A stretch of 64,000 nucleotides of DNA from CALISC01 sp963542545 (lineage in GTDB: Bacteria > Bacillota_I > Bacilli_A > Acholeplasmatales > Acholeplasmataceae), in assembly GCA_963542545.1 (NCBI GenBank), contig CAUTWO010000001.1, positions 1 through 64,000 on the forward strand. The letters run 5' to 3'. Every line of letters begins with the position of its first letter. Within the stretch, counting starts at the first letter, position 1. Made by a program: the position numbers and the translations under genes. Below, in pieces: positions 59,462 to 64,000 of this stretch. Under the pieces are notes generated by a model. That model worked only from the letters and a program-made list of their open reading frames with translations, was not told the origin of the DNA and searched no databases.

Positions 59462-62460
59462 ATATAGAGAAATTATTGCTACTTGAACGCACAGTTGATA
59501 CTGTTTATATCATTAAGTCTTTTTTAGATAAAAATACAATTTCTTTGCAAGACTACCGGCGTGCGGTTTTTTTCATGCAAGAAATACTTTTAGAAAACCA
59601 CAAGCACAAAGAAGCAATTGAAGTTTCTAACTCTGTATGGCCAAAGTTCAAAGAAGCTGAAGAAAAAGATTATCTTTTGTTTTTAACTAATTGGTTTTGG
59701 GCGTATTTAAGAAGTAGTAGCGCAATAAACGCTCGCGAGATTTTTTCTAAAATCAAAGAAAAATATGGATACAAAGTTGACTTTGATTTAGTTTACTTAG
59801 AGACAAACTTACTTAAATTAGAACAAAAATTTGACTCAGAGAAAGTTATTTCTGAACTTAAAAAACCAGATTTACCCGAAGCCTACGCTAGATACTATTT
59901 AAAAGAACTGGTTTCTTTTTTTGTCAGTCAAAACAAATTAGACTTAGCATATGACTATTTAAATCAAGCGAATGCTAGATTTGATGAACGTGACTTTGGA
60001 CAAGAGCTTAAATTGTTATTTGCGCTTGGTTGGACAGATGAATTAAAGCAAGTTTTAAAAGATTGCAAAGGCATGAGCCAATACAAAGTAATTTCACAAG
60101 TTTATCACTATTGTATCGCAGTTAGTGAGCAAAACAACCACCGAGCAGATATTATTCAGTCAGAATACGAAAAAGATATTTTAAAGTTAACAGACAATGA
60201 CTTAATTTTAATGTTTTTAGAGGCTCAACTTAAGTTTTTTAAAGCAAACTCACAACGCAACAATGAAGAAAAAACAGCAAAGCGTATCGCTAAATTTCAG
60301 CAAAAAAAAGACAAAACAACAAAGTTAAATTTAGACGAAGAACCTGCTGTTTCACTAGAAGATGTTTCTAAACCTAATTTAGAAGTAAAAGAAAAAGGTA
60401 TAAAAGTAGAAGCCAGAGTTTATCAAAACTTCTTTGACGTCATGACTTTTTATACCAAAATTCCGCAAGACCTGAGTCTAAGAGAAACACTTAGAAGTCT
60501 TTTAATTAAAAGCGAGGCTTTGGTGCCAGCGGCCGATTTAGTAATTTTAAAAAACCAAACTTTGTATAACTACAAAAAAGAAAGACTTTACAACAAAGAT
60601 ATAGAAGATATTCAATTAACCGATACAGTTTTTAGTAAACTAGTGCAAGTTAACTTTGATAAAATATACCAACAAGGCGATTTAACTGAGTTTAAAAATC
60701 CACTCACAGGCAGTCCTTACCTACCCGAATACCAAACACTTTACTGTTTTTCTTTAAGTAAAAACTTAAAGTTTGTCGTGCAAAGCCATAACTTTCAAGA
60801 AAGTGAGTATTCTTACTTTAAGTTGCTATCTGCGCTTATTTTAGATGTTTTTGAAAAAGACAAAAACTTACTTAAACTAAAACAAATCACTAACTTATTT
60901 ACAACACTAAAAGAAAATTCAACGCTAGCGTTTAAATACTACGTTGACGAACAAGTTCATCTAAGCACAGGAATGCGCACGCTTTTAGACGGAGTTGAAA
61001 TAACTACACTAGACCAATACTGCACGCAAATTGCAGGTAGCGACAAAATCAGTTATAAAAAAGAGTTTTTAACTTGTAGTTTAAAACCAGGAAACTCACT
61101 AAAGCAAAAATATAGACTGAGAAAAAAACAAGTCATGGAACTTGCGAGTTCCGTTGATGTGCTTGGCAAGGTTGTGGTGTTTTCTGTAGTTCTAGACATC
61201 GACGAAGAACAAAGCACGATTAACACTCTTGCCGAAACCGCGAAGGTCAACAATATATACGGACTGTATTCACGCACTGAACTTGAGCGTGCTTTTCAAA
61301 GTAAGTTGATTGACAAGTTTTCCCTTATTTTAATTGAACTGAACTTTGATAACCGCCACCTTTACTCACTGGAACTTCAAGAAAAATATATCGCTGAGTT
61401 TCTAGATGTTTTAAAAGAGTTTTTCAACACTGAGTCAATTTACTTCATTCAAGACAACAAGTTTGCTTTGTTTGTAGATTTTAACGATATCAGAGCCTTG
61501 AGTAATATACTTAGTGAACTAAGTAAAAAAACACAAAATATCGGCAAACAAAACTGTCTTGAGTTAACCTTCTTATTTACTGCCTCTGCGCTTAGATATC
61601 CTACTGCTACCTACAACAAAACATTTAAAAAAATCTATAGGTTTGCAGACCTGGCATTAAGCCTTGCAAAAACCAACGGCAAAGTTTTCCATATTTTTGA
61701 AAAAGAAGACTTGCACCAAGATATTTTTGAAGACGACGTTATCAAACTAATTTTAAACTATCCAGATAAGTTGAAGTTAATGCTTTTGCCGATAGTTGAT
61801 GAAAACAAAAATGTTGTGCTCTACCAAGCGGGCTTTAGTCTAGACGGTTATGACCTTGATTTTAAAGAAATCAAAGAGATTGCGAAAAAACACAGAAAAG
61901 CCACAGAAATAGATGCGATTTTATTTAAAGAAGTTGTAGACGCACTAAACATATCCACTGAAAGATTTGGCCAAATATTTGATGTTCTGCTGCCACTTTC
62001 CGCGGAGTCTTTAATGTCTCTGGACTTTAAAAAACAAGTCAGCAAACTGAAATACAAATATTTGGCACCACACATTTGCTTCCTTTTTCCAAACGAAGAA
62101 GAACTGCCTGGCATAGTTGAAAATTTCAAACAAAGTCTTGAACAAAACAAACACAAAGTATTTACCAAAAATATCTCGGCTTACTTAAGATACGGTTTTC
62201 AAGGAGTTGTTCAAAGATACACAGACGGTATTCGTTTCACTGAGTTCATCAAGATGTTTGCCCTTGAAACTAAAAAAACTAACTCTTGTTTAATTGTCAA
62301 AGACTTAACTAAAAAAGAAGATTTTAACTCTTTGAAAAAAATCAAAGACCTTTGTTTTCAAGGTAAGTTATTTGCCCCAATTTCAGTTAGCGAAATATTT
62401 AGTAAAATGCAAGAAAGTACAGAGTCAAAACGCGAGTTAGAAAGTGAAAACGAGATTTAA
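59458..62460 (+). CDS. Large degenerate GAF-PAS-GGDEF-EAL-like signalling protein
   Basis: 1000 residues without membrane helices. Residues 1-290 are helical repeats (TPR-like), about 330-480 GAF-like, 485-590 PAS-like. Residues 598-748 follow GGDEF (IYGLYSRTELERAF, FSLILIELNFD, ADLALSLAKTNGKVF) but the GGDEF loop reads IQDNKF at 664-669. Residues 755-985 follow EAL (LMLLPIVDENKNVVLYQ, IKDLCFQGKLFAPIS) but the EAL triad is AGF at 791-793. It should therefore neither make nor cleave c-di-GMP and might bind a nucleotide as a receptor. Domain calls are from pattern reading. Third gene of the ktrA operon. Confidence 0.6.
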   Translation: MNIEKLLLLERTVDTVYIIKSFLDKNTISLQDYRRAVFFMQEILLENHKHKEAIEVSNSVWPKFKEAEEKDYLLFLTNWFWAYLRSSSAINAREIFSKIKEKYGYKVDFDLVYLETNLLKLEQKFDSEKVISELKKPDLPEAYARYYLKELVSFFVSQNKLDLAYDYLNQANARFDERDFGQELKLLFALGWTDELKQVLKDCKGMSQYKVISQVYHYCIAVSEQNNHRADIIQSEYEKDILKLTDNDLILMFLEAQLKFFKANSQRNNEEKTAKRIAKFQQKKDKTTKLNLDEEPAVSLEDVSKPNLEVKEKGIKVEARVYQNFFDVMTFYTKIPQDLSLRETLRSLLIKSEALVPAADLVILKNQTLYNYKKERLYNKDIEDIQLTDTVFSKLVQVNFDKIYQQGDLTEFKNPLTGSPYLPEYQTLYCFSLSKNLKFVVQSHNFQESEYSYFKLLSALILDVFEKDKNLLKLKQITNLFTTLKENSTLAFKYYVDEQVHLSTGMRTLLDGVEITTLDQYCTQIAGSDKISYKKEFLTCSLKPGNSLKQKYRLRKKQVMELASSVDVLGKVVVFSVVLDIDEEQSTINTLAETAKVNNIYGLYSRTELERAFQSKLIDKFSLILIELNFDNRHLYSLELQEKYIAEFLDVLKEFFNTESIYFIQDNKFALFVDFNDIRALSNILSELSKKTQNIGKQNCLELTFLFTASALRYPTATYNKTFKKIYRFADLALSLAKTNGKVFHIFEKEDLHQDIFEDDVIKLILNYPDKLKLMLLPIVDENKNVVLYQAGFSLDGYDLDFKEIKEIAKKHRKATEIDAILFKEVVDALNISTERFGQIFDVLLPLSAESLMSLDFKKQVSKLKYKYLAPHICFLFPNEEELPGIVENFKQSLEQNKHKVFTKNISAYLRYGFQGVVQRYTDGIRFTEFIKMFALETKKTNSCLIVKDLTKKEDFNSLKKIKDLCFQGKLFAPISVSEIFSKMQESTESKRELESENEI

Positions 62461-62477
62461 AAAATCTCGTTTTTTTA
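62447..62477 (+). terminator. Terminator of the ktrA operon
   Basis: A 12-bp stem (62447-62458 with 62462-62473) with a three-A loop, followed by T7. The stop codon of the large signalling protein lies within the hairpin. Confidence 0.88.
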
Positions 62478-62528
62478 TTTTTAAAATCGCGAAAAAACCG
62501 TCTTTTTTTAGGTTTAGTAGCCATTTCG

Positions 62529-62537
62529 TGGTAAAAT
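62529..62537 (+). promoter_or_regulatory. Extended -10-like promoter before the 63-residue gene
   Basis: TGG followed by TAAAAT, 23 bases before the ATG at 62561, with AGAGG in between as ribosome binding site. No clear -35 box. Confidence 0.5.
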
Positions 62538-62560
62538 TAAAACCAAAGAGGTACTAATTT

Positions 62561-62752
62561 ATGGACAGAATAGAAGACAAAAAACTAATTGGCCAAAAAG
62601 TCAAAGTAGAAAAAGAAAGAAGTTATGGAGTAGTTACCAGAATAGACTATGAACACGGTTTAATTTACGTAATATTTGCGAGAATGCGTGAAGAAAAATA
62701 CCCTTACCCAGAGGCAATTGACCAAGGTATTTTAACTCCAGTTGGAAAATAA
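62561..62752 (+). CDS. Small beta-rich conserved-looking protein
   Basis: 63 residues, charged, with the pattern IGQKVKVEKERSYGVVTRID..HGLIYVIFARMREEKYPYPEAID, suggestive of a single SH3-like beta barrel. AGAGG ribosome binding site, own promoter-like element, and only two bases to pepC, so it is very likely translated. No family recognised; a nucleic-acid-binding role is a guess. Confidence 0.65.
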   Translation: MDRIEDKKLIGQKVKVEKERSYGVVTRIDYEHGLIYVIFARMREEKYPYPEAIDQGILTPVGK

Positions 62753-62754
62753 TT

Positions 62755-64000
62755 ATGGAAATTTCAAAAGACCTGCTTAAAAAATACAACAAAAGTTTTG
62801 CCAAAAATAAGCAACTTAGTGCAATTAAAAGAGCACTTGTCCGCTCTAAATTAGCAGATGTTGTCTATGTTCAAGAAAGCGAACAACTAGTTAGCACTCA
62901 TTTTTCACATGTTATCCCTGCTTTAAATATCTCAAACCAAAAACAGTCTGGTCGTTGCTGGATGTTTTCAGGTTTAACTTTTTTAAGATATCAGATAGCG
63001 AAAAAATTAAAACTAGAGAGTTTTGAACTTTCTCAGTCTTATTTGCAATACTACGATTTGCTTGAAAAAGTAAATTACTTTTTTTCAGTAATTGACAAAA
63101 ACTTAAGTCTAGACCCAGAAGACCGTCGTTTTATGTTCATTAACGAACCGCTAACCGGAGATGGTGGCTACTGGCAATACTTTGTTAACTTAGTTAAAAA
63201 ATACGGAATTGTGCCAAAATCAGTGCAACCTGAAAACGCACAAACTTCAAATACTCACCACATGCAAAGTTTAATTACTTTGATTGCCAAAAAATACGCA
63301 GCCGACGCTCAAAGCAATTTCAAAGCAGGCAAAGTTGAATTAAATCGTGAACTTAGAGAAAAAGCGTTTTTAGATGCTTTTAAAGTTATTTCTAGTTCAA
63401 TGCCTGCGCCAATTGAAAAATTTGACTTTGAATACACCGATAAAGACAAAAAATACCACATTGAACACAACTTAACTCCGCAAACTTTTTTTGAAAAATA
63501 CGTAGACATTAACTTAGATGACTATGTGACTGTGTCTTCAGACTGCTCACGTAACTTTAAATTTATGCAACCCTATGAGCTTGAGTACTGCACAAATATG
63601 GAAGGTGCGCCTTGCCAAGTTGAATTTAACTTACCAAAGCAAAGACTAATTGAACTTACGGTTGCCCAACTTAGAGACAACTTACCTGTTTGGTTTGCCT
63701 GCGATGTTGGTAAAGAAAGTGACTCTAAACATTTTGCCAATGAAATGGTTGCGTGGAAAGAAATTTTTGGCCTTGATTTAGAGTACTCAGAAAAAGACAG
63801 AATTGAAATGCAGGAACTAAGACTAACTCACGCCATGGTTTTCACTGGTTTTTCTGAAGTTAAAAAACAAGTTACTAAGTTTAAAGTAGAAAACTCATGG
63901 GGCACTGAACCTGGGTTTTCCGGAATTTATCCGATGTCTATAAGTTGGTTTAAAAAATATGTTGGTGAAGTTATTATTGACAAAAAATACTTAACTGAAG
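62755..64000 (+). CDS. pepC: Aminopeptidase C (bleomycin hydrolase family), 3' end outside the window
   Basis: 415 codons are visible and the frame is still open at the edge; the family has about 440 residues, so little is missing. Papain-like cysteine peptidase: catalytic Cys in QSGRCWMFSG (about residue 65), catalytic His in THAMVFTGF and Asn in VENSWGTEPGFSG. Cytoplasmic hexamer releasing N-terminal amino acids from peptides, useful in an amino-acid scavenging organism. Starts two bases after the small gene, with GGA as weak ribosome binding site. Confidence 0.93.
   Translation, partial: MEISKDLLKKYNKSFAKNKQLSAIKRALVRSKLADVVYVQESEQLVSTHFSHVIPALNISNQKQSGRCWMFSGLTFLRYQIAKKLKLESFELSQSYLQYYDLLEKVNYFFSVIDKNLSLDPEDRRFMFINEPLTGDGGYWQYFVNLVKKYGIVPKSVQPENAQTSNTHHMQSLITLIAKKYAADAQSNFKAGKVELNRELREKAFLDAFKVISSSMPAPIEKFDFEYTDKDKKYHIEHNLTPQTFFEKYVDINLDDYVTVSSDCSRNFKFMQPYELEYCTNMEGAPCQVEFNLPKQRLIELTVAQLRDNLPVWFACDVGKESDSKHFANEMVAWKEIFGLDLEYSEKDRIEMQELRLTHAMVFTGFSEVKKQVTKFKVENSWGTEPGFSGIYPMSISWFKKYVGEVIIDKKYLTE

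Noticed and set aside
1..64000. Mycoplasma genetic code (TGA as Trp)
   Set aside because: rbgA, nusB, uvrA and the HAM1 fusion end naturally at TGA and conserved Trp positions are TGG.
1..64000. CRISPR arrays, IS elements, tRNA or rRNA genes
   Set aside because: No regularly spaced repeats, transposase-like frames with terminal repeats, cloverleaf sequences or rRNA-like stretches were found on reading; a dedicated RNA search could still find a tRNA I overlooked.

Overview
This window looks like a chromosomal segment from a small, AT-rich, wall-less or Mollicutes-related member of the Bacillota. Genes are packed tightly with many start/stop overlaps, surface proteins are lipoprotein-like or anchored by one N-terminal helix, and several proteins are trimmed or rearranged relative to Bacillus. 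TGA is used as a stop (rbgA, nusB, uvrA and the HAM1 fusion all end in TGA) and conserved tryptophans are TGG. The code is therefore standard, which points to an Acholeplasma/Izemoplasma/RF39-like lineage rather than Mycoplasma or Spiroplasma. No tRNA, rRNA, IS element or CRISPR array was found; one structured RNA, the SRP RNA, is present.

Layout. 1-8.6 kb (minus strand): start of a P-type cation ATPase, a helical lipoprotein with its own terminator, then lepB-rbgA-topA, and an FtsK motor without membrane helices next to a separate one-helix membrane protein. 8.7-12.1 kb (plus strand): MFS transporter, cvfB-like S1 protein, proS of the archaeal/eukaryotic type. 12.1-17.4 kb (minus strand): an accessory island with a five-gene operon (secreted protein with a pore-toxin-like beta-hairpin, two paralogous single-helix membrane proteins, a small ABC ATPase and its permease) beside an AbiE-type toxin-antitoxin pair. 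17.7-48.4 kb (minus strand): housekeeping genes rlmCD-like, rsmG, mnmG, tkt, a membrane protein, SRP RNA, tadA, rpmE, rpoC, rpoB, nfo, cshB, dinB, dxs, xseB, xseA, nusB, whiA, trxB, lgt, uvrA, ligA. One small plus-strand membrane protein gene lies between dinB and dxs. 48.6-50.2 kb (plus strand): msrAB fusion and a guanylate-kinase-like gene. 50.3-57.3 kb (minus strand): a surface operon with two large paralogous anchored proteins, two small membrane proteins and a CPBP-family intramembrane protease with a large outer domain. 57.4-64 kb (plus strand): RCK potassium regulator, a HAM1-kinase fusion, a 1000-residue degenerate GAF/PAS/GGDEF/EAL-like protein, a small beta-rich protein, and pepC running off the edge.

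How the genes work together. The core sets follow known Bacillota synteny: tadA-SRP RNA, cshB-nfo, nusB-xseA-xseB-dxs, uvrA-lgt-trxB-whiA, rsmG-mnmG and rpoB-rpoC. The parts most worth attention are the secreted-protein/ABC operon next to AbiE, the surface operon with its CPBP protease, the inactive-looking c-di-GMP-type protein, two fusions (HAM1 with a choline-kinase-like domain; Lgt with a HAD-like tail), a long N-terminal extension on RpoC, an SRP RNA with an abnormal apical loop, and several genes whose -10 box abuts the start codon, suggesting leaderless mRNAs.
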